Assembly (NCBI GenBank): GCA_934513205.1
Contig: CAKSWU010000024.1
Location: 1 to 25,511, forward strand
DNA: 25,511 bases
Source of the DNA: an uncultured Faecalibacterium sp.
Lineage (GTDB): Bacteria > Bacillota > Clostridia > Oscillospirales > Ruminococcaceae
Direction of reading: 5' to 3'
This document shows, piece by piece, positions 1 to 6,872 of this stretch. The notes under the pieces are model-generated. The model was not told where the DNA came from. It saw only the letters and a program-made list of their open reading frames with translations, and did no database searches. The position numbers were made by a program, and so were the translations under genes. Position 1 is the stretch's first letter; every line of letters starts with the position of its first letter.

Positions 1-77
<77 letters not shown>

Positions 78-113
78 AAAAGCACTGTACTTCGCAGGAA
101 GTATGGTGCTTTT
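78..113 (+). terminator. Intrinsic terminator of repeat unit 1
   Basis: Stem 78-93 pairs with 98-113 over 16 base pairs (two G-U pairs), loop GCAG, starting directly after the tRNA CCA. The 3' arm ends in TTTT followed by CTTTT. Confidence 0.85.
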
Positions 114-136
114 CTTTTGTTGCTGCCAAACGAGTG

Positions 137-219
137 AGGGACTTAGCTCCGCCGGGAGAGCGCCGTGCATGGACTGCAAGAGTTCACCGTGATTTGAATC
201 GGCCCGGTATTCTCCACCA
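137..219 (+). pseudogene. Decayed tRNA-Ala copy (unit 2)
   Basis: The order of tRNA landmarks survives (TTAGCTC, GGGAGAGCG, anticodon region, ACCG...CCGGT, ATTCTCCACCA), but the structure is broken. A G is inserted in the anticodon stem, the loop reads ATGGACT instead of ATGGCAT (a formal GGA triplet), and the T arm has gained about five bases. The acceptor stem has at least two mismatches. I infer it cannot serve as a normal tRNA. Confidence 0.6.
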
Positions 220-220
220 A

Positions 221-256
221 AAAAGCACTGTACTTCGCAGGAAGTATGGTGCTTTT
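221..256 (+). terminator. Intrinsic terminator of repeat unit 2
   Basis: Exact copy of the unit 1 hairpin: stem 221-236 with 241-256, loop GCAG, then CTTTTT. Confidence 0.85.
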
Positions 257-281
257 CTTTTTGCTGCCGCCAAACGAGTGA

Positions 282-363
282 GGAGCTCAGCTCCGCCGGG
301 AGAGCGCCGTGCATGGACTGCAGGAGCTCACCGTGATTTGAATCGGCCCGGTATGCTCCACCA
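282..363 (+). pseudogene. Decayed tRNA-Ala copy (unit 3)
   Basis: Same lesions as unit 2 (inserted G in the anticodon stem, loop ATGGACT, enlarged T arm). Here GGAGC at 282-286 can still pair with GCTCC at 355-359, so five pairs of an acceptor stem remain, and CCA is present at 361-363. One base is missing between acceptor and D stems. Confidence 0.6.
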
Positions 364-369
364 GATAAT

Positions 370-401
370 GCGTCATACTTTATAGGAAATGTGGCGCTTT
401 T
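370..401 (+). terminator. Diverged terminator of repeat unit 3
   Basis: Arms 370-381 and 386-397 pair with one C-A mismatch and several G-U pairs around loop ATAG, then TTTT. The position matches the other two unit terminators but the sequence has drifted while pairing is kept, which suggests selection on the hairpin. Confidence 0.7.
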
Positions 402-514
402 CGATTTGCCCATTGTCAACCGAGCGCTATGGTGCCCCCTTCCCTATTGCATGGTTCCAGAAGCCGTGTTTCGGCATGACAAAAAGATCCCGATATTTTT
501 TCAAAAAAGGGGGA

Positions 515-543
515 TTGACAAATGTTCCAAAGGTCTGTATACT
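515..543 (+). promoter_or_regulatory. Promoter of the TetR gene
   Basis: TTGACA (515-520), 17-base spacer, TATACT (538-543). Transcription would start near 550, inside the palindromic operator that follows, so repressor binding would block initiation. Confidence 0.85.
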
Positions 544-550
544 ACGCATC

Positions 551-565
551 GTGAACAGCGTTCAT
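551..565 (+). promoter_or_regulatory. Palindromic operator O1
   Basis: TGAAC-AGC-GTTCA (552-564) is a perfect five-base inverted repeat with a three-base centre, placed at the expected transcription start. The same palindrome recurs at 1180-1192. Confidence 0.75.
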
Positions 566-579
566 GTTGAGGTGATTCA

Positions 580-1137
580 ATGAATCCAATGGCTACGTCC
601 AAGGCAGATATCCTGAAAACCAGCCGGGAGCTGATCCAGCAGAGCGGCTGGACTGCGGTCAATATCCGCGCGGTAGCGGCGGCCTGCGGAGTCTCCGTGG
701 GGTGCATCTACAATTATTTTGAATCCAAGACCGCGCTGGTGAGCGCTACGGTGGAAAGCATCTGGAGCGACATCTTCCACCACCCGGAGGATGAGGTCGT
801 CTTTCGCGATACCCTGTCCTGCGTCCGATGGATGTATCAGCAGTTGGAATACGGCTGTCAGCGGTATCCGGACTTTTTCACCCATCATGCTCTGGGCTTT
901 GTCCGGCAGGATACCGCCGATGGCAAGCAGCAGATGCAGAAAGTGTGGCAGCACATTCTGGGGGCCCTGTGCACCGTGCTGCAAAACGATGTCCAGATCC
1001 GCGAGGATGCATTTACCGAGACGTTCACGGTTGAAAAATTTGCCGAGATCCTGTTCTCTCTGATGCTTTCCGCTCTGGTGCGGCAGGATTTTGACCCTTC
1101 CACCGTGCTGGAGATCGTCCGCCGGACCGTCTACTAA
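580..1137 (+). CDS. TetR/AcrR-family transcriptional repressor
   Basis: A 185-residue protein of typical TetR length. The N-terminal helix-turn-helix spans about residues 8-55: KADILKTSRELI, then RAVAAACGVSVGCIYNYFES, matching the conserved 'G(V)S-G-(I)Y-Y(F)-K' recognition region. The remaining ~130 residues are an all-helical ligand/dimer domain without recognisable specificity. Start ATG 580 has GAGGTG seven bases upstream; a second Met at residue 4 is possible. The gene lies behind a strong promoter with a palindromic operator at the start site, and an almost identical operator precedes the next gene, so it probably represses itself and the adjacent membrane protein gene. The inducer is unknown. 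Confidence 0.9.
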   Translation: MNPMATSKADILKTSRELIQQSGWTAVNIRAVAAACGVSVGCIYNYFESKTALVSATVESIWSDIFHHPEDEVVFRDTLSCVRWMYQQLEYGCQRYPDFFTHHALGFVRQDTADGKQQMQKVWQHILGALCTVLQNDVQIREDAFTETFTVEKFAEILFSLMLSALVRQDFDPSTVLEIVRRTVY

Positions 1138-1143
1138 AAAACA

Positions 1144-1169
1144 TCCCACAAGACTGTGGGAGTTTTTTT
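1144..1169 (+). terminator. Terminator after the TetR gene
   Basis: TCCCACA (1144-1150) pairs with TGTGGGA (1155-1161), loop AGAC, followed by a run of seven T. A-rich bases before the stem suggest it may also work on the other strand. Confidence 0.8.
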
Positions 1170-1178
1170 AGCGCAAAA

Positions 1179-1230
1179 GTGAACAGTGTTCAGTTTGATA
1201 GGTGTTTCAGGGTCCGACCATCCTGTTCAC
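1179..1230 (+). promoter_or_regulatory. Operator O2 and half-site before the membrane protein gene
   Basis: TGAAC-AGT-GTTCA at 1180-1192 differs from O1 only in its centre. A further half-site CTGTTCAC lies at 1223-1230, the exact complement of GTGAACAG in O1. No clear -35/-10 pair is visible here, although TTGATA (1195-1200) overlaps the edge of the operator and TAAGAT (1232-1237) could be a weak -10. Confidence 0.7.
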
Positions 1231-1273
1231 ATAAGATCCATTCCAACCCCGATTCAAAAAGGAGCAAAACTGT

Positions 1274-1945
1274 ATGCGAGCAATCATTGAAACCGTTTTT
1301 GACATCTTCTATCTCGTCACCGTTCTGACGGTAGGCATCCGCATGATCCGTGGCAGCAAAGACAACTCTCCGTTCAAGCTGTTTGGCCTGATGGCTGTGG
1401 TTCTGGGGGCAGGCGATTCCTTCCACCTTGTTCCCCGTGCTCTGGCTCTGTGCACCACCGGTCTGGAGAGTTACGCCGTCCCTCTGGGTCTGGGCAAGTG
1501 GATCACCTCCATCACCATGACCGTCTTTTACGTTCTGCTGTACTACGTCTGGCGTAAGCGCTATCAGGTGGAGGGTCAGAAGAATGTGACGATCGCCGTG
1601 TATGTCCTGTCTGCCATCCGCGTGGTGCTGTGCATGATGCCGCAGAACCAGTGGCTGACCAACCACACTCCTCTGGCATGGAGCATCCTGCGTAACATCC
1701 CCTTTGCTCTGCTGGGCCTGCTGATCATCGTGCTGTTCTACCGCAGCGCAAAGAACCATGGCGATGCTGCCTTCCGCTGGATGTGGCTGACCATCGTGCT
1801 GAGCTTCGGCTTCTATATCCCCGTGGTGCTGTGGGCAGACGTCAACCCCCTCATCGGCATGCTGATGATCCCCAAGACCTGCGCCTATGTGTGGACCGTA
1901 CTCATCGGCTACAATGCCATGAAGACCGAGCAGAAGGCCGACTGA
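1274..1945 (+). CDS. Uncharacterised multi-pass membrane protein, TetR-linked
   Basis: A 223-residue, strongly hydrophobic protein with about seven predicted membrane segments (roughly residues 5-23, 34-55, 70-93, 105-122, 135-157, 170-187 and 193-213) and short polar loops. Conspicuous polar motifs are GDSFHLVPR near residue 47 and WADVNPLIG near 188. I do not recognise a characterised family, and there is no transporter or enzyme signature I can name. The ATG at 1274 has AGGAG (1259-1263) upstream. It sits alone between two terminators, behind an operator shared with the TetR gene, so it is the likely target of that repressor. A role in stress or small-molecule response is inference only. 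Confidence 0.8.
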   Translation: MRAIIETVFDIFYLVTVLTVGIRMIRGSKDNSPFKLFGLMAVVLGAGDSFHLVPRALALCTTGLESYAVPLGLGKWITSITMTVFYVLLYYVWRKRYQVEGQKNVTIAVYVLSAIRVVLCMMPQNQWLTNHTPLAWSILRNIPFALLGLLIIVLFYRSAKNHGDAAFRWMWLTIVLSFGFYIPVVLWADVNPLIGMLMIPKTCAYVWTVLIGYNAMKTEQKAD

Positions 1946-1963
1946 CTCGTTGACCTGTAAAAC

Positions 1964-2010
1964 AAAAACAAGGGCCGCTGCACAAACACTGTGCGGCGGC
2001 CCTTGTTTTT
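1964..2010. terminator. Bidirectional terminator between membrane protein gene and mraY
   Basis: A 16-pair stem (1969-1984 with 1990-2005, one G-U) closes the five-base loop AACAC. It is flanked by AAAAA and TTTTT, so it can terminate the convergent genes on both strands. Confidence 0.9.
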
Positions 2011-2060
2011 GGGACGTTTTGAAATGGGTGGACCTGCTGCGTGTGCGGCAGGCTGTTTGT

Positions 2061-3014
2061 TCAACCGTGCACCAGAAGCAGCAGCAGCGCCGATGCCACG
2101 CACTGCAGGATGAGCCAGCGTGCCACCACCTGCTCGTCGCTCCAGCCCTTGTTTTTGCGCACATGGTCGTGGAGCGGTGTACGGGTGTTTTTCAGAATGG
2201 AGGTGTGCAGAAAGCGCTTCAGGCTGATCTTCAGGATGCCAAGGCTGCCGTCCACAATAAACACGATGGCTGCCAGCAGGAAGGCAAAGGGATGTCCGCA
2301 TTTGAGGGACAGCACAGCGATGAAAAAGCCCATTGCGCGGCTGCCCGCGTCCCCCATCAGCAGGCTGGACGGCTTTGCATTGGACCACAGATACGCCAGC
2401 AGCGCACCCATGAATACCACTCCGGCGGTGGCGTAATCTGCCAGTTCCTTGTGGTAGGCCAGCAGATAGGTGCCAATGGTCACGACCGCCACGCTGGCGG
2501 ACAGACCGTCCACGCCATCGGTGCAATTGACCACGTTGATGCTGGCCCAGATGAGGATGACGATCAGCAGCAGGTATACCGCATACGGCAGCGTGAAGCT
2601 CCACTGCAGGAAATGCACCCCGCAGCCGTTGAAGTTCAGATAGGTCACGCCTGCTGCCGCCGCAATGACAAAGTCGATGATGCCCTTTTTGTACTCGTTC
2701 CACGCGGTGTCCGCGGCGTCGTCCAAATAGCCGGACAGCATGGAGGCAATGAGCAGCACCGTATAGATGAGGTACTCTGTCCGGAAGGGCAGGAATGCCA
2801 GCGATACCAGTGCGATGCACAGCACGAAGATCAATCCGGAGCCGCGGGCCTTGCCTTTGGAAAGTCCGCCGTTGACCGCAAACTCGCGGCCATGGTCATG
2901 GGGCAGTCTGTCGTGGAACACCGAATCCATCAAGGCCGTTAGGACAAATGCCAGCAGGAACGCCAGTGCGTCCACACCGCGCTGTCCCACGACCGAACGC
3001 AATATTTCGATCAT
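2061..3014 (-). CDS. mraY: Phospho-N-acetylmuramoyl-pentapeptide-transferase-like protein (MraY family)
   Basis: A 317-residue polytopic membrane enzyme of the MraY/WecA superfamily, which transfers a phospho-sugar from UDP to undecaprenyl phosphate; MraY makes lipid I for peptidoglycan. Visible motifs in order: SKGKARGSG (loop 1), SGYLDDAAD with the metal-binding Asp pair, NVVNCTDGVDGL, LLMGDAGSRAMG, and a C-terminal TPLHDHVRKNKGW loop. That loop has His-Asp-His where textbook MraY has three His in a row. About ten hydrophobic segments fit the family. The start is the ATG at 3014, which has AGAGGA eight bases upstream; an in-frame Met 15 codons earlier has no ribosome binding site. It is isolated from other cell-wall genes and diverges from the MATE gene. 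A related polyprenyl-phosphate transferase of another specificity is possible. Confidence 0.85.
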   Translation of the reverse strand: MIEILRSVVGQRGVDALAFLLAFVLTALMDSVFHDRLPHDHGREFAVNGGLSKGKARGSGLIFVLCIALVSLAFLPFRTEYLIYTVLLIASMLSGYLDDAADTAWNEYKKGIIDFVIAAAAGVTYLNFNGCGVHFLQWSFTLPYAVYLLLIVILIWASINVVNCTDGVDGLSASVAVVTIGTYLLAYHKELADYATAGVVFMGALLAYLWSNAKPSSLLMGDAGSRAMGFFIAVLSLKCGHPFAFLLAAIVFIVDGSLGILKISLKRFLHTSILKNTRTPLHDHVRKNKGWSDEQVVARWLILQCVASALLLLLVHG

Positions 3015-3049
3015 CTTCAAAATCCTCTTTCTTTCATACTTGTGAAAGA

Positions 3050-3078
3050 AGTGTATCACGCCGGTTGTAAAAAATCAA
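3050..3078 (-). promoter_or_regulatory. Probable mraY promoter
   Basis: On the minus strand, TTGATT (3078-3073), 17 bases, TACACT (3055-3050). It is moderately conserved and correctly placed for the start at 3014. Confidence 0.5.
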
Positions 3079-3105
3079 TCTCTCCGGGCAAAAAGTTGCG
3101 TTTGA

Positions 3106-3134
3106 TTGACTTTTGCAGGCCGGACACTTATAAT
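3106..3134 (+). promoter_or_regulatory. Promoter of the MATE gene
   Basis: TTGACT (3106-3111), 17-base spacer, perfect TATAAT (3129-3134). It lies back to back with the mraY promoter, leaving a leader of about 70 bases. Confidence 0.8.
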
Positions 3135-3212
3135 AGTATACCAGTCTGCCCGAAACTGTGCTCCGGGCGTTCTTTTTCAGGTGTGATCACAAACCGACCG
3201 GAAGGAGATCCT

Positions 3213-4631
3213 ATGTCCACATCCCTTGAACAGCTCTCGGCGCAGATGCGCCGGGGTCAGCAGGTGCCGCTGCGCCACACGATGCAGGTGGTTCTGGCTT
3301 TGAGCATTCCCTCCATCCTGCAGCAGATCGTTGTTACTGCCATGGAGTACATTGATGCTGCCATGGTGGGGCATCTCGGTGCCGCCGCCACGGCATCCAT
3401 TGGCATCGTCAGCTCAAGCACATGGCTGCTGCACGGTATGCTGGCGGGCCTGTACATGTCCTTTACCATTCAGGTGGCGCAGTATCTGGGTGCCGACCGT
3501 CAGCAGGACGCCCGGGGCGTGCTGCGGCAGTCCCTGCTGTTCATCCTTGCAGTGGGCACTGCGGCAGCAGCCTTTGGCATTGGCATCAGCCGGTTCCTGC
3601 CCGGGTGGCTGGGTGCAGACCCTTCCCTGCAGAGCGACGCCTCTGCCTATTTTGCCATCTGGTCTGCCGCCCTGCCCTTTTCCATGACCATGGGCACCTG
3701 CTCGTCCATGCTGCGCTCCTCCGGTGACGCCCTGACTCCCGGGCTCATCAGTGTTCTCACCTGCCTGCTGGACGTGCTGTTCAACTTTTTCCTCATCAAT
3801 CCCACGCGACAGATGACGGTGTTCGGGCAGGAAATGACCGTCTGGGGTGCCGGGCTGGGAGTGCCGGGCGCCGCGCTTGGCACCGCCCTTGCCACCGCCA
3901 TCAGCGGCCTGCTGGCTCTTGGTTTTCTGCTGCTGCGGGACGGCCCGCTGTGCATCCGCAAGCCCGGTTCCTGGCGCATCACCCGCTCCTGCCTGCACAA
4001 CCTGTGGAAGGTGGGTGCCCCGCTGGCAGCCGAGCGCGCGGCGCTGTCCTCAGCGCAGGTGCTGCTCATCCGGGTCGTGTCGGGCCTTGGCACCACCGCC
4101 ATCGCCGCCAACAGTCTGGGCGTCAGCGCCGAAAGTCTGTGCTACATGGCAGGCTACGGCATTCAGGACGCCGCGCTGGCACTGGTGGGACAGGCCGTGG
4201 GTGCCAACCGCCGGGATATGTCGAAGCGCTTTGCATGGCTGTGCACCGGCATGGGCATGGGCATCATGGCGCTGACCGGTGCGGGCATGTACCTGTTTGC
4301 CCCGGCGCTGATGGGCATCTTCACGGCAGACGCTGCGGTCATCGCTCTGGGCGCCCGGGTGCTGCGCATCGAAGCCATCGCAGAGCCCATGTTCGGAGCA
4401 AGCATCGTGGCAAGCGGTGCCATGCAGGGTGCCGGCGACAGCACCGGCTGCTTTGTGTTGAACCTTGTCAGCATGTGGGGCATCCGGCTCACCCTTGCCA
4501 CCCTGCTGGCCCCGCGTTTTGGACTGGTGGGCGTGTGGTTTGCCATGAGCTTTGAGCTGACCATGCGCGGCGTGCTGTTCCTTATCCGGATGGCAAGAGG
4601 CCGCTGGCTGGAAAAAGGCGCACTGGCGTAA
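3213..4631 (+). CDS. MATE-family multidrug/toxin efflux transporter
   Basis: A 472-residue, 12-helix secondary transporter expected to export cationic drugs or metabolites in exchange for Na+ or H+. The two MATE half-domains are visible: the N-terminal half begins near residue 24 with LALSIPSILQQIV and MEYIDAAMVGHLG, the latter the typical MATE helix 1-2 region. The second half begins near residue 265 with LWKVGAPLAAERAA and continues to ALALVGQAVGANRR. GAMQGAGDS near residue 405 is also characteristic. The start at ATG 3213 is set by GGAAGGAG just upstream; the reading frame stays open further upstream, but that region holds the promoter. It forms a single-gene unit with its own promoter and terminator. 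Substrate is unknown. Confidence 0.9.
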   Translation: MSTSLEQLSAQMRRGQQVPLRHTMQVVLALSIPSILQQIVVTAMEYIDAAMVGHLGAAATASIGIVSSSTWLLHGMLAGLYMSFTIQVAQYLGADRQQDARGVLRQSLLFILAVGTAAAAFGIGISRFLPGWLGADPSLQSDASAYFAIWSAALPFSMTMGTCSSMLRSSGDALTPGLISVLTCLLDVLFNFFLINPTRQMTVFGQEMTVWGAGLGVPGAALGTALATAISGLLALGFLLLRDGPLCIRKPGSWRITRSCLHNLWKVGAPLAAERAALSSAQVLLIRVVSGLGTTAIAANSLGVSAESLCYMAGYGIQDAALALVGQAVGANRRDMSKRFAWLCTGMGMGIMALTGAGMYLFAPALMGIFTADAAVIALGARVLRIEAIAEPMFGASIVASGAMQGAGDSTGCFVLNLVSMWGIRLTLATLLAPRFGLVGVWFAMSFELTMRGVLFLIRMARGRWLEKGALA

Positions 4632-4667
4632 AAAGCACCTTGTCAGCTTCCTCGCCCTCTAAATAGC

Positions 4668-4705
4668 AAAAAAGCCGGAAAGTCCGCGGACTTTCCGGCT
4701 TTCTC
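4668..4705. terminator. Bidirectional terminator, perfect 16-pair palindrome
   Basis: 4671-4702 is a perfect palindrome (AAAGCCGGAAAGTCCG and its complement). The run of A on its left gives a good U tract for the minus strand, so it serves ribU best and the MATE gene less strongly. Confidence 0.85.
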
Positions 4706-4717
4706 TATTGTGGCAGC

Positions 4718-5317
4718 TCACTTGCGGCCGTGCAGGATGGGAGACAGGGGCTTGTAGATCAGCATGCAGATCACGGCGTCCAGCAGACCCTTGACCAGCG
4801 TGAAGGGCATGTTGAAGATGACCAGACACTTGATGAGGCTGTCGGCAGAGGGCAGAATGGCCTGATACATTCCCAGAATGGCTTCTAGCGGCATGTGATA
4901 GAACTGCACATAAGCCGGATAGGTAATGAAATAGTTGGAGGGCACGCTGAACACCGCCATGGCAGCGGCACCGGCAATGGCACCCACGATCGCGGTCTTG
5001 CGGCTCTTGCGGTGCTTGTAGACAAAGCCTGCAACGGCGGCAAACACTGCACCCAGCATAAAGTTGCACAGCTCGCCCACGCAGGCGGTGGAGGTGCCCT
5101 TGATGACGATGTGCAGCAGATTCTTCATAAAGCTGATGACCACGCCGTACACCGGGCCAAGCGCGAATGCGCCCAGCAGCGCAGGCAGGTCGGAGAAGTC
5201 CATCTTGACGAAGGACGGGATGAGCATCGGGATGGGAAACTCGATGAACATCAGGATGAACGCCACAGCGCTGAGCATTGCGGCAACGGTGAGGTTGTGG
5301 GTGGTATTCTTTTTCAT
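4718..5317 (-). CDS. ribU: Riboflavin ECF transporter S component RibU
   Basis: A 199-residue integral membrane protein with about six helices, the substrate-capture subunit of an energy-coupling-factor vitamin transporter; the shared ATPase and T subunits are not in this window. Family features include the N-terminal helix AAMLSAVAFILMFIEFPIP, then PSFVKMDFSDLPALLGAFAL and KNLLHIVIKGTSTACVGELCNF, typical of RibU. The start ATG 5317 has AAGGA nine bases upstream; the open frame further upstream runs through the riboswitch and is not coding. Riboflavin specificity is strongly supported by the FMN riboswitch and terminator in its leader. Flavin sufficiency should stop transcription before the gene. 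Confidence 0.93.
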   Translation of the reverse strand: MKKNTTHNLTVAAMLSAVAFILMFIEFPIPMLIPSFVKMDFSDLPALLGAFALGPVYGVVISFMKNLLHIVIKGTSTACVGELCNFMLGAVFAAVAGFVYKHRKSRKTAIVGAIAGAAAMAVFSVPSNYFITYPAYVQFYHMPLEAILGMYQAILPSADSLIKCLVIFNMPFTLVKGLLDAVICMLIYKPLSPILHGRK

Positions 5318-5407
5318 AGTTCTGGTCCTTTCCCGGGCGGATGCGCCCATTGCAAATATTGACGAAAGCTCTTTTCGTGTATCGACTGGAACGGGAAGGA
5401 CAAACAG

Positions 5408-5447
5408 AAAAACGCCCTGCTGCAACAAAAAACACTGCAACAGGGCG
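5408..5447 (-). terminator. Riboswitch-controlled terminator of ribU
   Basis: On the minus strand, a 13-pair stem (5447-5435 with 5425-5413, including G-U pairs) around a T-rich loop is followed by TTTTT (5412-5408). It lies just downstream of the FMN aptamer and ~90 bases before the ribU start, as expected for transcription attenuation. Confidence 0.85.
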
Positions 5448-5468
5448 CGTAGACAACGATTTGCCTGC

Positions 5469-5580
5469 CGTTTCTTGCATCCGGACTATACCGTTGGTCC
5501 CGGAGTTGCACCGGGTCAGCACCCTTGCGGGTGGTCGCGGACTTTACCGCCAGTGGGGAATTGCACCCCGCCCTGAAACG
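5469..5580 (-). ncRNA. FMN riboswitch (RFN element)
   Basis: Reading the minus strand: CGTTTC closes with GAAACG (P1), and between them stand the conserved RFN blocks AGGGCGGGGTGCAATTCCCC, GGCGGTAAAGTCCGCGA, CCGGTGCAACTCCGG and AGTCCGGATGCAAGAAA. This is a full aptamer with all expected arms. Binding of FMN is known to favour the terminator in this class; here the terminator follows at 5447-5408. Confidence 0.95.
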
Positions 5581-5595
5581 AACTTTCTGGCACAG

Positions 5596-5624
5596 AGTAT
5601 ACCCCCGGACGGCGGTCTTGTCAA
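5596..5624 (-). promoter_or_regulatory. Promoter of the riboswitch-ribU unit
   Basis: Minus strand TTGACA (5624-5619), 17-base spacer, TATACT (5601-5596). The start would fall around 5589, just before the RFN element. Confidence 0.9.
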
Positions 5625-5680
5625 GAGGGAACCAAAACTTTGTCTGTTTTTTATCAATTTGCTCTTTTCCGGCCCGTCTC

Positions 5681-5709
5681 TTGCCCCTGCAGGCGGGATG
5701 TGGTATGAT
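5681..5709 (+). promoter_or_regulatory. Promoter of the MscS-family gene
   Basis: TTGCCC (5681-5686), 17 bases, TATGAT (5704-5709), about 29 bases before the start codon. Confidence 0.7.
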
Positions 5710-5737
5710 AGGCAGGTCGAAAAAACAGGAGGTTTGT

Positions 5738-6820
5738 ATGATTTTCTCCATCCGTGATCTCTCTTTCGAGCTTGGCTCGCTGCAGTTGGAGGGCTGGTTT
5801 GCCTTTGGTGCCCGCATCGTGTGTGCCCTGCTCATCCTGCTGGGCTCCCGACTGGTGCTCCGATGGCTGACCCGCCGCCTGCTGCCGAGACTGCAGGCGC
5901 GCAGCTGGCATTTTGCCGGCACCCCCATCCTGCTGCGCAGCTTTGCAGTGCCGGTGCAGCGCATGTGCACTGCCGCCGGGGTGTATCTGGCTGCTGTCAG
6001 CCTGCCGTGGGCCATCAGCGGCATCCCGCGGCTGATGCTGGTGGTGTTCCGTCTGGTGATGACGCTGCTTGTGTGCGAAGGGCTGTACACTGCGTCCGGC
6101 CTTGCGGATCTGGTGCTGTCGTCCTGCAGCCCGGAGATCCGCTCCAACAAGACGCTGCGCAGCCTGCTGAGCACCGCCTACAAGGTCTTGATCATCGCAC
6201 TGGGCGTAGCCGCCGGTGCGCAGGAGGTGGGCTTTCCCATCGGCAGCATCGTAGCCGGTGCCGGACTGGTCGGCCTGACCATCTCTCTTGCCGCGCAGGA
6301 GAGCGCCAGCAACCTGTTCAGCGGTCTTGTGATCCTGCTGGACAAGCCCTTCTCTGTGGGCGACTGGATCACCGTGGGCGATGTGGAGGGCGAGGTCATC
6401 GACATCAACTTCCGCTCTACCCGCATCCGTGGGACGGACAAGACCATCAATGTCGTTACCAACAGCAAGATCTGTGCCTCCACCGTGCAGAACGCGGCTC
6501 TGCGCACCATGCGTCCCTATAAGTTCAACCTTGGTGTCACCTACAACACCACCCGCCCTAAGTTGGAAAAGCTGATGAAAGACCTGCAGGCCATGCTGGA
6601 TGCCAGCCCATATACCAACAAGGGCACCAACATTGTAAAACTGGTCAGCTTTGGAGATTCCAGCATCAACATTCTGGTCTCGGCTTATCTGCTGACCAAC
6701 GCCTATGCCGATTTTCTGCAGATGCAGAACGATCTGAACCTGACCATCATGGACATCATGCAGGCTGACGGTGTGGATTTTGCCTTCCCTTCCACCAGCG
6801 TATACATCGAAACCGAATGA
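5738..6820 (+). CDS. Small-conductance mechanosensitive channel, MscS family
   Basis: A 360-residue membrane protein. Hydrophobic segments lie near residues 20-40, 70-92, 97-117 and 148-165, followed by the MscS pore/β-domain signature from about residue 170: AGLVGLTISLAAQESASNLF, then LVILLDKPFSVGDWITV and GEVIDINFRSTRIRG. MscS channels open under membrane tension to release solutes during hypo-osmotic shock. The soluble C-terminal αβ domain (FNLGVTYNTTRPKLEKL onward) is complete. ATG 5738 has CAGGAGG seven bases upstream; the longer open frame overlaps the riboswitch and is discarded. It is a single-gene unit with promoter and terminator, diverging from ribU without an obvious functional link. 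Confidence 0.92.
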   Translation: MIFSIRDLSFELGSLQLEGWFAFGARIVCALLILLGSRLVLRWLTRRLLPRLQARSWHFAGTPILLRSFAVPVQRMCTAAGVYLAAVSLPWAISGIPRLMLVVFRLVMTLLVCEGLYTASGLADLVLSSCSPEIRSNKTLRSLLSTAYKVLIIALGVAAGAQEVGFPIGSIVAGAGLVGLTISLAAQESASNLFSGLVILLDKPFSVGDWITVGDVEGEVIDINFRSTRIRGTDKTINVVTNSKICASTVQNAALRTMRPYKFNLGVTYNTTRPKLEKLMKDLQAMLDASPYTNKGTNIVKLVSFGDSSINILVSAYLLTNAYADFLQMQNDLNLTIMDIMQADGVDFAFPSTSVYIETE

Positions 6821-6836
6821 CCCCATTCCTGCACCA

Positions 6837-6872
6837 AAAGCACCTTTCCGCTGAGGCGGAAGGGTGCTTTTT
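6837..6872 (+). terminator. Terminator of the MscS-family gene
   Basis: A 15-pair stem (6837-6851 with 6856-6870, one G-U), loop TGAG, followed by further T. The stop codon of the convergent ZIP gene begins inside the T tract. Confidence 0.9.

Noticed and set aside
402..514. Possible small gene between the repeat array and the TetR promoter
   Set aside because: The open frames here lack a ribosome binding site and a stop-bounded conserved product; I see only non-coding sequence leading into the promoter.
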